Source: Anaerococcus marasmi
Lineage (GTDB): Bacteria > Bacillota > Clostridia > Tissierellales > Peptoniphilaceae
DNA: 64,000 nucleotides
Direction: 5' to 3'
Assembly: GCF_900290195.1 (NCBI RefSeq)
Contig: NZ_OLMF01000004.1
Location: 547,501-611,500 of the forward strand
Positions within the stretch are counted from its first letter, which is position 1; the number at the start of each line of letters is the position of its first letter. Positions 41,135 through 49,300 of this stretch are shown here, one piece after another. The notes below the pieces were generated by a model that was not told where the DNA came from, did not search any database, and saw nothing but the letters and a program-made list of their open reading frames with translations. The position numbers and the translations under genes are program-made.

Positions 41135-41140
41135 ATTATA
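41135..41140 (-). promoter_or_regulatory. -10 box of the bceAB promoter
   Basis: Minus strand TATAAT, 25 bases before bceA. The -35 position (ATGCTA) is poor, as expected for a promoter needing an activator. Confidence 0.55.
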
Positions 41141-41192
41141 GAATATATAAATATCTCTAGCATTTATCTAATATTACAAGATGACTCTTAAA

Positions 41193-41208
41193 CTTACAAT
41201 TTTGTAAG
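41193..41208. promoter_or_regulatory. Palindrome CTTACAATTTTGTAAG, candidate BceR/GraR box
   Basis: A perfect 16-base palindrome CTTACA-ATTT-TGTAAG on the plus strand, at the very end of the bceS coding frame and about 85 bases before bceA. The core ACAAAATTGT resembles the GraR/BceR-type box (ACAAATTTGT). Placement upstream of a weak -35 fits activation of bceAB by the adjacent regulator. Confidence 0.6.
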
Positions 41209-42105
41209 ATTGGCTGGAAAAATTATAAAAAATTCACTACCTTGACCTAATTTAGACTTAACTTTTACCCTAAGCTTTAAAATCTTAGAAATCTCCCTTA
41301 CCAAAAATAGGCCCAGTCCACTTGATTTGTGATTGACTCTTCCATTAAATCCCGAATATCCCCTATCAAATATCTTGACCAAGTCTTCATCTCTAATACC
41401 GATTCCTGTATCCATGATTGAAAGAGTGCTTTTCTCCTTATCAAAGGAAATTCTAATCTTACCTTCCTCAGTGTATTTTAAGGCGTTAGATATGATTTGT
41501 TCAATCATTATGGAAAGAAGCTTAGAATCTGTGAGAATTTCAACCTTGGTATCTTTATAATCGAGGGATATTTTCTTGTTAATAAAAATCAAGGAATATT
41601 TTTTAAGAAGGGTCTTGATAAGTCTATCTAAATCAACCTTTTCTATATCCATATCTGTTGCCCTATCTGTAAGCTTGATATAGTTTATTGCCATATTTGT
41701 GTATTCTTCTATATAAAAAATCTCTTCTTTTAGCTTTTTAGTATCAGGATCAGACTTTTTGTTTAATATTAAGTTGGCAACAGTGATTGGCGTTTTGATC
41801 TGATGGGTCCATAGGAGAAAATACTCTTCCAAGTCTTTTTTCTCATTGATATAGCTACTTCTTAATCTCTTATTCTCATCCAATAATTTTTCGTATTTTT
41901 CTTTAAAAGATTCTTCTTTTCTAAATTTTGAATATTGAATAGATAAATATATTAGCAATAAAAATCCTATTATCTCAATCCCTAAGAAGAATTCATCCAA
42001 AGAATAATCGGATATAATAAAAATAATAACAAAGCAAAGGGAAAATACAATAAATAGGCATATTATGTGAATTTGACTTTTTAGAAAATCCTTTAATTTA
42101 CTCAT
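41194..42105 (-). CDS. bceS: BceS-type intramembrane-sensing histidine kinase
   Basis: 303 residues. Two membrane helices within the first 60 residues with almost no extracellular loop, the hallmark of kinases that sense through their ABC transporter. Dimerisation/phosphate-acceptor His in LLWTHQIKTPITVANL (about residue 100); ATPase N, G1, F and G2 boxes follow (IISNALKYTEEG, IMDTGIGI, SSGLGLFLV). Overlaps bceR by eight bases. Autophosphorylates when BceAB handles a peptide antibiotic. Confidence 0.93.
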   Translation of the reverse strand: MSKLKDFLKSQIHIICLFIVFSLCFVIIFIISDYSLDEFFLGIEIIGFLLLIYLSIQYSKFRKEESFKEKYEKLLDENKRLRSSYINEKKDLEEYFLLWTHQIKTPITVANLILNKKSDPDTKKLKEEIFYIEEYTNMAINYIKLTDRATDMDIEKVDLDRLIKTLLKKYSLIFINKKISLDYKDTKVEILTDSKLLSIMIEQIISNALKYTEEGKIRISFDKEKSTLSIMDTGIGIRDEDLVKIFDRGYSGFNGRVNHKSSGLGLFLVREISKILKLRVKVKSKLGQGSEFFIIFPANLTKL

Positions 42106-42778
42106 CCCTTGCCTCTAGGAAATAACCCATTCCCTTTTTAGTTTGTATGAAATTATCCCTGCCAATTTGTCTTAACTTTTTCCTTAATCTCGTGATATTT
42201 ACAGCGAGAGTATTTTCATCAATAAAGTTCTCGCCTTGCCAGCATTTTTCTATGATATCTTCCCTCATCACTATATCTCCCTTAGATTCAAATAAACTTT
42301 CAAGAATCATAAGCTCAGTCCTTGTCAAAATAGTAGTCTCTTCCCCAAAGGATATGCTCGCCTTGGAAAGATCGAGATAAACATTATCAAATTCTAAAAC
42401 ATTTGAATCTATCTTATAATCATAAGCTCTCCTAAGGACTGCTTGAATCTTTGCCCTAGTTACTGCTATGTCAATTGGTTTTGTAATATAATCATCCGCT
42501 CCAAAATTCATAGCTTGGATTATATCCATAGACTCTGTGTGGGAGGATATAAAAATAATAGGGACTTTAGATTTCTTCCTAATCTCTTGGGTCCAGTAAA
42601 ATCCATTAAAAAAAGGAAGAGAAATATCCATAAGGATAAGATCAGGCTTTAGAGCTTCCACTTCCTCTACCACCTTGGAGAAGTCCTTTATTTCATAGGT
42701 CTCGTAGGCCCATGCCCTAAGCTCTTCTGAGAGGAGCCTTGCTATATTTCTATCATCCTCAACTATTAGTATCTTCAT
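42098..42778 (-). CDS. bceR: BceR-type OmpR-family response regulator
   Basis: 226 residues. Receiver domain 1-115 with acidic pair EDDRN, phospho-Asp in DLILMDISLPFFNGF, Lys in FGADDYITKPID; C-terminal winged helix (about 130-224, TRTELMILESLF ... DENTLAVNITRLRKKL). Presumed to activate bceAB. Start at 42778 follows AAGGATGGGA; the long N-terminal extension from 42844 is not family-like. Confidence 0.94.
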   Translation of the reverse strand: MKILIVEDDRNIARLLSEELRAWAYETYEIKDFSKVVEEVEALKPDLILMDISLPFFNGFYWTQEIRKKSKVPIIFISSHTESMDIIQAMNFGADDYITKPIDIAVTRAKIQAVLRRAYDYKIDSNVLEFDNVYLDLSKASISFGEETTILTRTELMILESLFESKGDIVMREDIIEKCWQGENFIDENTLAVNITRLRKKLRQIGRDNFIQTKKGMGYFLEARDE

Positions 42779-42797
42779 TAAAATCCCATCCTTCCTC

Positions 42798-42885
42798 AAG
42801 GAAAATTGAAATATAAATCTTATACCATTTTCCTTTAAGCTCAATCTCTCCTATATTAGTTATAGTTTATATTAACTGAGAGATT
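42798..42885 (-). promoter_or_regulatory. Two inverted repeats in front of bceR
   Basis: First: AAGGAAAAT (42798-42806)/ATTTTCCTT (42827-42835), perfect 9 bp. Second: AATCTCTC (42843-42850)/GAGAGATT (42878-42885), with inner AGTTA/TAACT. They occupy the leader or promoter of bceRS. Sequences to 43088 beyond are AT-rich with no gene. Function unknown. Confidence 0.45.
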
Positions 42886-43088
42886 TTTACAAGATTTAAT
42901 AGATTAGGCGTGGATAATTGTTAGTTGATTTATAAAATACGAATAAATTTGTACGAACACTGAAATAATTATCTACAGAATCTGCGATTAAAAAATAAGT
43001 ATAGAAATATTATAAATGTTTGGCAAGGAAATTAATTTCTTGGATATAATTTATAATAGAAAGGTAACTAAGTATATTATGAAAACAT

Positions 43089-43225
43089 ATGAACAAAAGT
43101 CCCTAAACCATAAGAAATCTTTTAGAAATACCTTAATATATGAAAAGATTTATTTATAATTTGCTCATGAGATTTTTCTATATATTTTGCAAATACTCAT
43201 AAGATTTTTAGGGACAATTGTTCAT
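43089..43225. repeat. 137-base element bounded by a 19-base inverted repeat
   Basis: Ends ATGAACAAAAGTCCCTAAA (43089-43107) and TTTAGGGACAATTGTTCAT (43207-43225) pair over 19 positions with two mismatches. The interior is AT-rich, with two copies of CTCATRAGATTTTT (about 43165 and 43196). It lies 14 bases past the GNAT gene. It resembles a MITE by size and termini but has no transposase and no clear target duplication. The rest of the 460-base gap (42779-43088) holds only the bceR leader repeats. Confidence 0.5.
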
Positions 43226-43238
43226 TTTTATTTAATCA

Positions 43239-43670
43239 CTAGTCTAAATTGAGGATATACATTTCATTTTCCTTTTTTATGAATCCGAGAGATTCAAACA
43301 TCTTTTGACTTTGTATGTTGAAACTATAGATTTCGGCCTTAAGATACTTTCTTCCTTCTTTCTTTGCTATATCAATTAATATCTCTAAGGCACGTCTTCC
43401 GATTTTTTTATTTTGATACTCCTTTGCTACAACTATTGCAATCTCATTATTATCTAATAAAGTTATATCCCCAACTATAGCTTGACCAAACTTTATATAA
43501 AAACATTTACCATTTTTACATAGATATCTATACATCCTGATAAGTCTATCCAAATCATAAGTGTAGTCTATATTATCAACCTGCTTACATAGTATAGGGT
43601 CCTGATACCAAGACAAAGTCCTATCAAAATCATCATAATAATCTATTAATCGAATCTCTTTATTATCCAA
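43239..43670 (-). CDS. GNAT family N-acetyltransferase
   Basis: 143 residues. The acetyl-CoA loop is AKEYQNKKIGRRALEILIDIA (Q/R-x-x-G-x-G/A variant KKIGRR), followed by LKAEIYSFNIQSQKMFESLGFIKK, the classic N-S-x-x-x-F/Y-x-x-x-G-F block. Appears to start at TTG (43670), with GGGAG nine bases upstream; no ATG lies close. It is 16 bases after the radical SAM gene and probably cotranscribed. Substrate unknown. Confidence 0.85.
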   Translation of the reverse strand: MDNKEIRLIDYYDDFDRTLSWYQDPILCKQVDNIDYTYDLDRLIRMYRYLCKNGKCFYIKFGQAIVGDITLLDNNEIAIVVAKEYQNKKIGRRALEILIDIAKKEGRKYLKAEIYSFNIQSQKMFESLGFIKKENEMYILNLD

Positions 43671-43686
43671 ATATTATTTCTCCCAT

Positions 43687-45027
43687 TTATCTCTTAAGAC
43701 TTTCTTCCCAAAGCTTATCTGCTGTTGGTTTCCAATTGCTTGCGTAGTCTTCGCACTTATCACAAAGCTCATCGACTTCTTCTTTCTCTAGAATATCTGT
43801 TGATTTGGCTTGGCTTTTCTTGACCATATTTCTGAGAAGTTGCGGATTTTCTAACATTGGGCATGGTCTTAACATATTTTCGTTAAATGGTTGACCATCG
43901 TGATAAGCCATAAATAACGGAGCTTGTAAGCTTTCTAGTAGGCTCTTTTCTCTAATATTTGAGTCAGAATAGTGGATAAATACGCAAGGTTCAACGTCTC
44001 CATTGGCATTTATATGCAGATAATTCCTACCACCTGCAATACATCCACCAATGTATTCGGCATCATTTTGGAAGTCTAAGAAAAATAGTGGCTTAGTCTT
44101 CCTAAATTTCCTTAATTCATGATAAACATGTTCTCTTTGATTTGGTTTTGGAAGAAGCTCTTTACCTGTACCCTTTCCAACAGGCATAAAGTGGAAATAC
44201 CAAGCAAACAAGGCTCCCCTATCGATCATATCATCCACAAACTCTTCGCTTATAATTGATTCATAGTTCATAGATGTGTAGCAGCAAGATATACCAAATG
44301 GAAGGCCATTTTCTTTTAGTTTGTCCATAGCTTCTAGGACCTTGCTGTAAGTACCGTCTCCCCTTCTAGCATCTGTTGTAAACTCAGATCCTTCAACAGA
44401 AATAGCAGGTACGATATTTTTAAGTCTAAGCATTTCATCGACAAAGTCATCATCAATTAAAGTAGAGTTAGTAAAAATTAAAAATTCACAATCGTTGTGT
44501 TTTTCAGCAATCTTTAGAATATCTTTCTTTCTTACTAAAGGCTCGCCACCTGTGTATATGTAAAAATAAATACCCATATCCTTACCTTGACTTATAATAT
44601 CATCTATTTCATCATAGCTAAGGTTTAGGCTCTTACCATATTCTGCAGCCCAGCAGCCAGTACATTTCAAGTTACAAGCTGTAGTTGGATCAAGAAGGAT
44701 TGTCCAAGGGACATTACAATTATATTTTTCTCTTGTTTCTCTCTTAAGATCTTCACTAAACAAAACGCCATTGAGCATAAAGTTTGTAATTGTCTTATCA
44801 AAAACGTCCTCATCGATAGTATCAAGCATGTTTATAATGTATTTATAAAAAACATTATCAGGATCATTTATAACTTCCTCAATCTTATCGATTTGTGAAG
44901 AATAGGCATCTGGGGAAATCTTTCTAGCAAGGCTTACTGCCTTTGGCAAATTCTTCTTAGGATCTTTATGAATATAAGATAAAGTTTTTCCTACTGCATA
45001 AGTTGTAAATTTCTCATTCAAATTCAT
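43687..45027 (-). CDS. Radical SAM protein with C-terminal SPASM-like region
   Basis: 446 residues. The radical-SAM cluster CNLKCTGCWAAEYG (C-x3-C-x2-C) lies near residue 118, with GG-EP motif YTGGEPLVRK. The C-terminal half has further Cys (GGCIAGGRNYLHINANGDVEPC, CPMLENP, CDKCEDYASNW), typical of SPASM auxiliary clusters. The first 100 residues are an unusual helical extension. Substrate is unknown; such enzymes modify peptides or metabolites. Next to a TetR gene (16-base gap), under its palindrome-bearing promoter, it is probably controlled by that repressor. Confidence 0.82.
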   Translation of the reverse strand: MNLNEKFTTYAVGKTLSYIHKDPKKNLPKAVSLARKISPDAYSSQIDKIEEVINDPDNVFYKYIINMLDTIDEDVFDKTITNFMLNGVLFSEDLKRETREKYNCNVPWTILLDPTTACNLKCTGCWAAEYGKSLNLSYDEIDDIISQGKDMGIYFYIYTGGEPLVRKKDILKIAEKHNDCEFLIFTNSTLIDDDFVDEMLRLKNIVPAISVEGSEFTTDARRGDGTYSKVLEAMDKLKENGLPFGISCCYTSMNYESIISEEFVDDMIDRGALFAWYFHFMPVGKGTGKELLPKPNQREHVYHELRKFRKTKPLFFLDFQNDAEYIGGCIAGGRNYLHINANGDVEPCVFIHYSDSNIREKSLLESLQAPLFMAYHDGQPFNENMLRPCPMLENPQLLRNMVKKSQAKSTDILEKEEVDELCDKCEDYASNWKPTADKLWEESLKR

Positions 45028-45042
45028 ATTTTCTCCTCCATA

Positions 45043-45621
45043 TTATTTCCGTATATTTTCTAACATCTTATAAGATTTATTCAACAAATCTACTAGTTCA
45101 TCTTCCTCAGTTGGGTCAGCATCATATAGCTTAACTGCTAGAAGTATCGGTGAGTAAAATATTGTCGCTAGGACCTTTACGTCATAATCTTCCTTGATTC
45201 CCAGATTTCTGATAAACTCCTCATGTTTGGCAATTGGATTTTCAATGAACTTTTCCACATAAAACTGCATGGCATGGGGGTTTTTATACATCTCTATTGA
45301 AATCATTTTCCTAATTCGTGAAACATAATTATCATGAAGTAGATACTCAAATATATCGATAGAAAGTCTAGGAAGATCAAGCCTATTTGACTCGCCCTTA
45401 TTCACCACATATTTATCGATCCCTTCTAGACGTTGGTCCACCTTAGATATAGCTGTAGCCAAGAGGCTATCATAAATATCCTTCTTTGACTTAAAGTGCT
45501 TGTATATCGATGGTGCCTTGATGCCAACTGCACAAGCAATTTTCTCTAAACTTACATCAGAATATCCATCTTCGGAAAATAAATCTAAAGATTTATCTAA
45601 AATTTTCTCTCTAGTGCTCAC
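45043..45621 (-). CDS. TetR/AcrR family transcriptional regulator
   Basis: 192 residues. N-terminal helix-turn-helix VSLEKIACAVGIKAPSIYKHFKSKKDIYDSL, preceded by REKILDKSLDLFSEDGYSD, is typical TetR. The ligand domain (about 60-190) has no recognisable signature. The start is GTG at 45621 (Val5 of the longer TTG frame at 45633), with GGAGG directly upstream; the in-frame ATG-like sequence overlaps TGA and cannot serve. Two palindromes in its promoter indicate autoregulation and control of the downstream radical SAM and GNAT genes. Confidence 0.88.
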   Translation of the reverse strand: MSTREKILDKSLDLFSEDGYSDVSLEKIACAVGIKAPSIYKHFKSKKDIYDSLLATAISKVDQRLEGIDKYVVNKGESNRLDLPRLSIDIFEYLLHDNYVSRIRKMISIEMYKNPHAMQFYVEKFIENPIAKHEEFIRNLGIKEDYDVKVLATIFYSPILLAVKLYDADPTEEDELVDLLNKSYKMLENIRK

Positions 45622-45631
45622 ATAATCCTCC

Positions 45632-45653
45632 AAGGCTAATAGTTATTAGCCTT
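45632..45653. promoter_or_regulatory. TetR operator 2 (22-base palindrome)
   Basis: Perfect palindrome: arms AAGGCTAATA and TATTAGCCTT around GT. It overlaps the predicted start site and abuts the GGAGG of tetR. Shares the TAAT...ATTAG core with the second palindrome at 45666. Confidence 0.8.
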
Positions 45654-45659
45654 ATATAT

Positions 45660-45688
45660 ATTATAAGCTAATACTCATTAGCTGTCAA
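45660..45688 (-). promoter_or_regulatory. Consensus promoter of the tetR-radical SAM operon
   Basis: Minus strand TTGACA (45683-45688), 17-base spacer, TATAAT (45660-45665), both perfect consensus. The spacer is itself the operator 1 palindrome. Confidence 0.9.
45666..45683. promoter_or_regulatory. TetR operator 1 inside the promoter spacer
   Basis: AGCTAATACTCATTAGCT, 7-bp perfect arms, fills the space between the -35 and -10 boxes. A dimer bound here would exclude RNA polymerase. Confidence 0.8.
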
Positions 45689-45706
45689 TACAATATCTCT
45701 TTAATT

Positions 45707-45792
45707 TAAAAAAGAGCTAGTAGTACTCATCATTTTCTCTGAAATATCTTAGAAATATTTCAATATAAGATAAATAACTAACAAGCTCTTTA
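45707..45792 (-). terminator. Terminator of the thioesterase gene (nested hairpin)
   Basis: Outer arms AAAGAGCT (45711-45718) and AGCTCTTT (45784-45791) with an inner GAAATAT/ATATTTC stem (45741-45772 region); minus strand ends in TTTTTT. Loop unusually large. Confidence 0.6.
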
Positions 45793-45827
45793 AACTATTA
45801 ATAAATCTCTTTACTAAATATTAATCC

Positions 45828-46307
45828 TTACATATTATCCTTTACAGCTACGGCAACCATCTTTGCCTCAGCTCTCAATTCTTCTTTGGCGTACATTTTC
45901 ATATCCACTATCACTTTCCTATCTCCTATTTCCAAAGGCTTTGCTATTATTCTTACAGTTTCAGCCATTGGAGTTGGTTTTTTGAAGTTTATTTCAAGTC
46001 TTGCTGTGATAAATCTTCCTATTACTGTATCTTCAGTAAGGTCAAGGCCCTTATCCTTGTGTTTGAAGTAGGCAGCAGAAGCTGTTCCGTGGCAGTCAAA
46101 TAGCATGGCTATCATTCCTCCAAATAGGTTTTGTGGGACTCCGCCAGTGTATTTAGCATCTGGAATGATTTCCGCTACGCAAGAAGCCCCATCTTCACTT
46201 GGGTATGATTTTAAGTGAAGTCCTGATTCGTTATCTGATCCACATCCCCAACAATGTCTGAATCTTTCTCCGTAGGTGTCTTGAATTGCTATTTTTTTCT
46301 TAGTCAT
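45828..46307 (-). CDS. PaaI-like hotdog-fold thioesterase
   Basis: 159 residues. Hotdog-fold with HCWGCG Cys motif near the N-terminus (about residue 18-23), NLFGGMIAMLFDCHGTASAAYF (active-site helix with Asp) and RLEINFKKPTPMAETVRIIAKP. Such enzymes hydrolyse acyl-CoA esters. GAAGGAATAA precedes the ATG. A single gene; neighbours (radical SAM, enoyl-CoA hydratase) are not clearly linked. Confidence 0.85.
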   Translation of the reverse strand: MTKKKIAIQDTYGERFRHCWGCGSDNESGLHLKSYPSEDGASCVAEIIPDAKYTGGVPQNLFGGMIAMLFDCHGTASAAYFKHKDKGLDLTEDTVIGRFITARLEINFKKPTPMAETVRIIAKPLEIGDRKVIVDMKMYAKEELRAEAKMVAVAVKDNM

Positions 46308-46385
46308 TTATTCCTTCTTCCTTATGCAAATGTTTTCTTATATAATAAATAAAACAAGCTCCCAGCCTGAGCTAGAAGCTAGTAT

Positions 46386-46649
46386 TTACATTAAGCTGTA
46401 GCCTATAAGCATCACTATTGGAAATGCTAAAATCAGTAAGACATTTAATAAGGCAACTGTTATTGTTTTTTCCTTGATAGCAAATAATAAGCCAACTATA
46501 CCAAGTATTGGGCAAACTATTAGAGTTCCAATTCCTACAGGTCTTAAGTTCGTATAAGCTTCTAAGATATCAACAGGTAATATCAAAGATATTCCAAATA
46601 CCAAAAGACCAATTATGAAAAAAATCATACTTATCTTTCTCTTATTCAT
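46386..46649 (-). CDS. Small membrane protein, function unknown
   Basis: 87 residues, three membrane helices (about 7-28, 41-60, 66-86). The start at 46649 has a strong GAGGAGGGG ribosome site. Not recognised beyond a generic small hydrophobic protein. A weak AGCTC/GAGCT hairpin at 46355-46375 may terminate it. Confidence 0.65.
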   Translation of the reverse strand: MNKRKISMIFFIIGLLVFGISLILPVDILEAYTNLRPVGIGTLIVCPILGIVGLLFAIKEKTITVALLNVLLILAFPIVMLIGYSLM

Positions 46650-46698
46650 ATTCCCCTCCTCTATTAGTAAATTTATACCCAATTTAAGCTAGAGTTAA

Positions 46699-47766
46699 TT
46701 ACTTACTGAGCCTTTCTTCATAAGTCTTATCTATGCCCAAAAGCTCTTTAACCTTAGCCATATCTACTTCATCAAGACTTTGAATTGGCCAGTTTGGAAA
46801 GTCTCCTTTATCGATCATAGTTACTCTTATTCCCTCTTCCATTGAGCCTATTTCTACCGAATATTTTAATATTTCATAATCTAAGTCTATAGTTTCAGCA
46901 TATGTTAAGTCCTTGCAAAGGAAATATTTCTCAAATTGTAGGCTTAGCATAAAAAGAAATCTCTCATTTTGATTAGAAAGAATCTTTCTAGCAAAGTCAT
47001 CATGTGTATTCGCCTTAAGTTTACGATAAATCTGTCTGTAAGAGTCAAGTGAGAAGTATTCTTCAATCTTTCCTAAATCCTCTTCTATCTTTGAAGTATT
47101 TTCCTTATTTTCATATTCTCTTAAAACTTTCCTAAACTCATCTAATAACCTATCTCCTTCGTACTTTCCAGATAAATCAAACAGTTTATTTATAATTTCT
47201 TCATACTTAGATGATTTAATATAGAAATCTGCTAGGTCATATTTAATAAGGTCACTTGCCCCAAGACTTGATCCTGTCAAGGCAAGGTATTGGCCAAGAG
47301 CTTGGGGAAGTTTAGAAATCTCCTTGCATACTCCAACATCCGGTACAAAACCTAGTCTTGTCTCAGGCATAGCCCAGTTTGTCGTTTCATCAGTAATTTT
47401 CATGTCGGAGTTAATGGTTAGTCCTATTCCTCCTCCCATGGTTATACCAAACCAGTGGCTAATGATTGGCTTTTCATATCTTTCGATGTACTTATCTAGT
47501 TCAAACTCCGTCCTAAAGAATTTATCCTTATCTTCCTCATCGTCATTTGTCAGATAATCCTCGTAGACTTCCTTAAGGTCTCCCCCAGCACAAAAGCCCT
47601 TATCAGCCAAGGAATCAAATAGGACTGCCCTAATTCTTCCGTCATCCTTCCATTTTTCTAATATGTCATAAATCTCATATATCATATCAAGATTTAAAGC
47701 GTTGATTTTCTCTGCCCTATCAAGATAGATAATACCTATATTATTTTTAACTATTTCTCTTATCAT
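46699..47766 (-). CDS. Enoyl-CoA hydratase/isomerase family protein (3-hydroxyisobutyryl-CoA hydrolase type)
   Basis: 355 residues, longer than simple enoyl-CoA hydratase and in the ECH_2 (HIBYL-CoA hydrolase) size class. Crotonase signatures: FCAGGDLKEVYE (oxyanion loop and Glu), FGITMGGGIGLTINSDMKITDETTNWAMPETRLGFVPDVG, the classical motif. The C-terminal FPNWPIQSLDEVD resembles hydrolases. Which CoA ester is used cannot be told. Possible alternative: hydratase of a branched-chain or short acyl-CoA. TAGGAGGG precedes the ATG. Confidence 0.82.
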   Translation of the reverse strand: MIREIVKNNIGIIYLDRAEKINALNLDMIYEIYDILEKWKDDGRIRAVLFDSLADKGFCAGGDLKEVYEDYLTNDDEEDKDKFFRTEFELDKYIERYEKPIISHWFGITMGGGIGLTINSDMKITDETTNWAMPETRLGFVPDVGVCKEISKLPQALGQYLALTGSSLGASDLIKYDLADFYIKSSKYEEIINKLFDLSGKYEGDRLLDEFRKVLREYENKENTSKIEEDLGKIEEYFSLDSYRQIYRKLKANTHDDFARKILSNQNERFLFMLSLQFEKYFLCKDLTYAETIDLDYEILKYSVEIGSMEEGIRVTMIDKGDFPNWPIQSLDEVDMAKVKELLGIDKTYEERLSK

Positions 47767-47866
47767 TTACCCTCCTATAACTTATAAATTTATTATTAAA
47801 ATATTTACTTTAAATTAGGGATAATCCTTACTATTTATTATTTATTCACCTTATAATTCTACCCAA

Positions 47867-47905
47867 AAGGAAAAAAATCAAGCAAGCTTGCCACTTGCCT
47901 GAATT
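47867..47905 (-). terminator. Terminator of the citrate synthase operon
   Basis: Minus strand: AGGCAAG, loop TGGCAAG, CTTGCTT (one wobble), then GATTTTTTT. Downstream of the citrate synthase stop at 47948. Confidence 0.75.
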
Positions 47906-47947
47906 CACCTTTAACATATTAAATATATTTATAAAACTTACTAGAAT

Positions 47948-49300
47948 TTATTTTCTTTCGCTTAAAGGAACATAGTCTCTTCTATCATTTAAAGACTTGT
48001 AGGCAGGTCTAATTATTTTATCATCTTGAATTTGCTCTAATCTGTGAGCTGACCAGCCAACGGTTCTTGCTATAGCAAACATAGGAAGGTAGAGATCTTC
48101 AGGAATTTTTAACATATCGTAGACAAAGCCTGAATAAAGATCTACATTGGCACAAGGTGGATAAGGCCTGTTTTGTCTTTGGCTTATCAAGTCTTTTCCT
48201 ATTTTTTCTACATTTTCTATGAAGTGAAAATCCTCTTCCCTGCCTTTTATAATAGAAAGCTCTCTGGCCTTTTTCTTTAGAAGGATTGCCCTAGGATCTG
48301 AAAGTGTGTAGACAGCATGACCTAGACCATAAATTAGACCCTTCTTATCAAAGGCTTTTTTATCTAGGATCTTTTCTAGATAGGCTTTGATCTTAGATCT
48401 ATTATCTAAATCATCCACGTTTTCTCTAATATCTTTAAGCATCTTACTTACTTTTAGATTCGCTCCACCGTGCTTGGGACCCTTAAGTGATGCAAGACCT
48501 GCTGCTATAGCGGAATATGTATCAGTCCCTGAGGAAGAGACTACATGGGTTGCAAAGGCAGAGTTATTTCCACCACCGTGCTCTGCATGAATTATAAGCA
48601 TTAAATCTAAGACTTCAGCCTCAACTTTCTCATAGGCTTGATCATTTCTTAGCATCTGCAAGATGTTTTCTGCGATTGTCAAGCTATCATCTGGATTATG
48701 GATTATCAGAGACTTCTTATCAAAATTATGGATTTTGACCTGGTAGGAGTAGACTGCAAGGATTGGTATTTTGGAAATTAAAGATAATGATTGACCTAGA
48801 ACATTTAGGGCATCAGTACCGTCTGGATTTTTGTCGTAGGTATAAAGGGCGAGCATAGACCTCATCATCTTATTCATTATGTCAGAACCTGGAACTTTAA
48901 GGATTATGTCTTCAAAAAAACTATCCGTCAAGGCTCTTTCTTCGACAAGGATACTCTTAAAAGATTTAAGCTCTGCCTCATTGCCTAGTTTACTGAAGAG
49001 TAATAGATAAATTACTTCTTCAAATCCTAATCTTTTATCCTTTTCTATATCTTCTACAATTTCTGTAAGAGGGTATCCCCTGTAATAGAGTTCGCCTCGG
49101 CTAGGGATTTTTTTATTATCTATAATTTTATATCCCATCACATCCCCCACCTGGGTTACTCCGACAAGGACTCCAGTCCCGTTTTTATTTCTAAGCCCTC
49201 TTTTTATATTATAATTTTCATAGACTTCTTTTTTGATTTTATTGTTTCTTTCAATCTCTTTGGCATAAAATCTTAGTCTTTCTTCTTGTTTCTTATCCAT
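47948..49300 (-). CDS. gltA: Citrate synthase
   Basis: Condenses oxaloacetate and acetyl-CoA; 450 residues, larger than type II bacterial enzymes (about 370-430). Active-site blocks: HAEHGGGNNSAFATHVVSSSGTD, LKGPKHGGANLKV with the substrate His, and GLGHAVYTLSDPRA with the catalytic His. Last gene of the cluster aconitase-isocitrate dehydrogenase-citrate synthase, overlapping the dehydrogenase by eight bases. Together they make 2-oxoglutarate for glutamate. No 2-oxoglutarate dehydrogenase is here. Confidence 0.95.
   Translation of the reverse strand: MDKKQEERLRFYAKEIERNNKIKKEVYENYNIKRGLRNKNGTGVLVGVTQVGDVMGYKIIDNKKIPSRGELYYRGYPLTEIVEDIEKDKRLGFEEVIYLLLFSKLGNEAELKSFKSILVEERALTDSFFEDIILKVPGSDIMNKMMRSMLALYTYDKNPDGTDALNVLGQSLSLISKIPILAVYSYQVKIHNFDKKSLIIHNPDDSLTIAENILQMLRNDQAYEKVEAEVLDLMLIIHAEHGGGNNSAFATHVVSSSGTDTYSAIAAGLASLKGPKHGGANLKVSKMLKDIRENVDDLDNRSKIKAYLEKILDKKAFDKKGLIYGLGHAVYTLSDPRAILLKKKARELSIIKGREEDFHFIENVEKIGKDLISQRQNRPYPPCANVDLYSGFVYDMLKIPEDLYLPMFAIARTVGWSAHRLEQIQDDKIIRPAYKSLNDRRDYVPLSERK

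Noticed and set aside
43080-43157. 26-codon plus-strand frame beginning MKTYEQKS
   Set aside because: It lies inside the inverted repeat, has only a poor ribosome site and no family resemblance.
46355-46375. Terminator after the small membrane protein gene
   Set aside because: Only a five-base stem with a seven-base loop; not strong enough to list.
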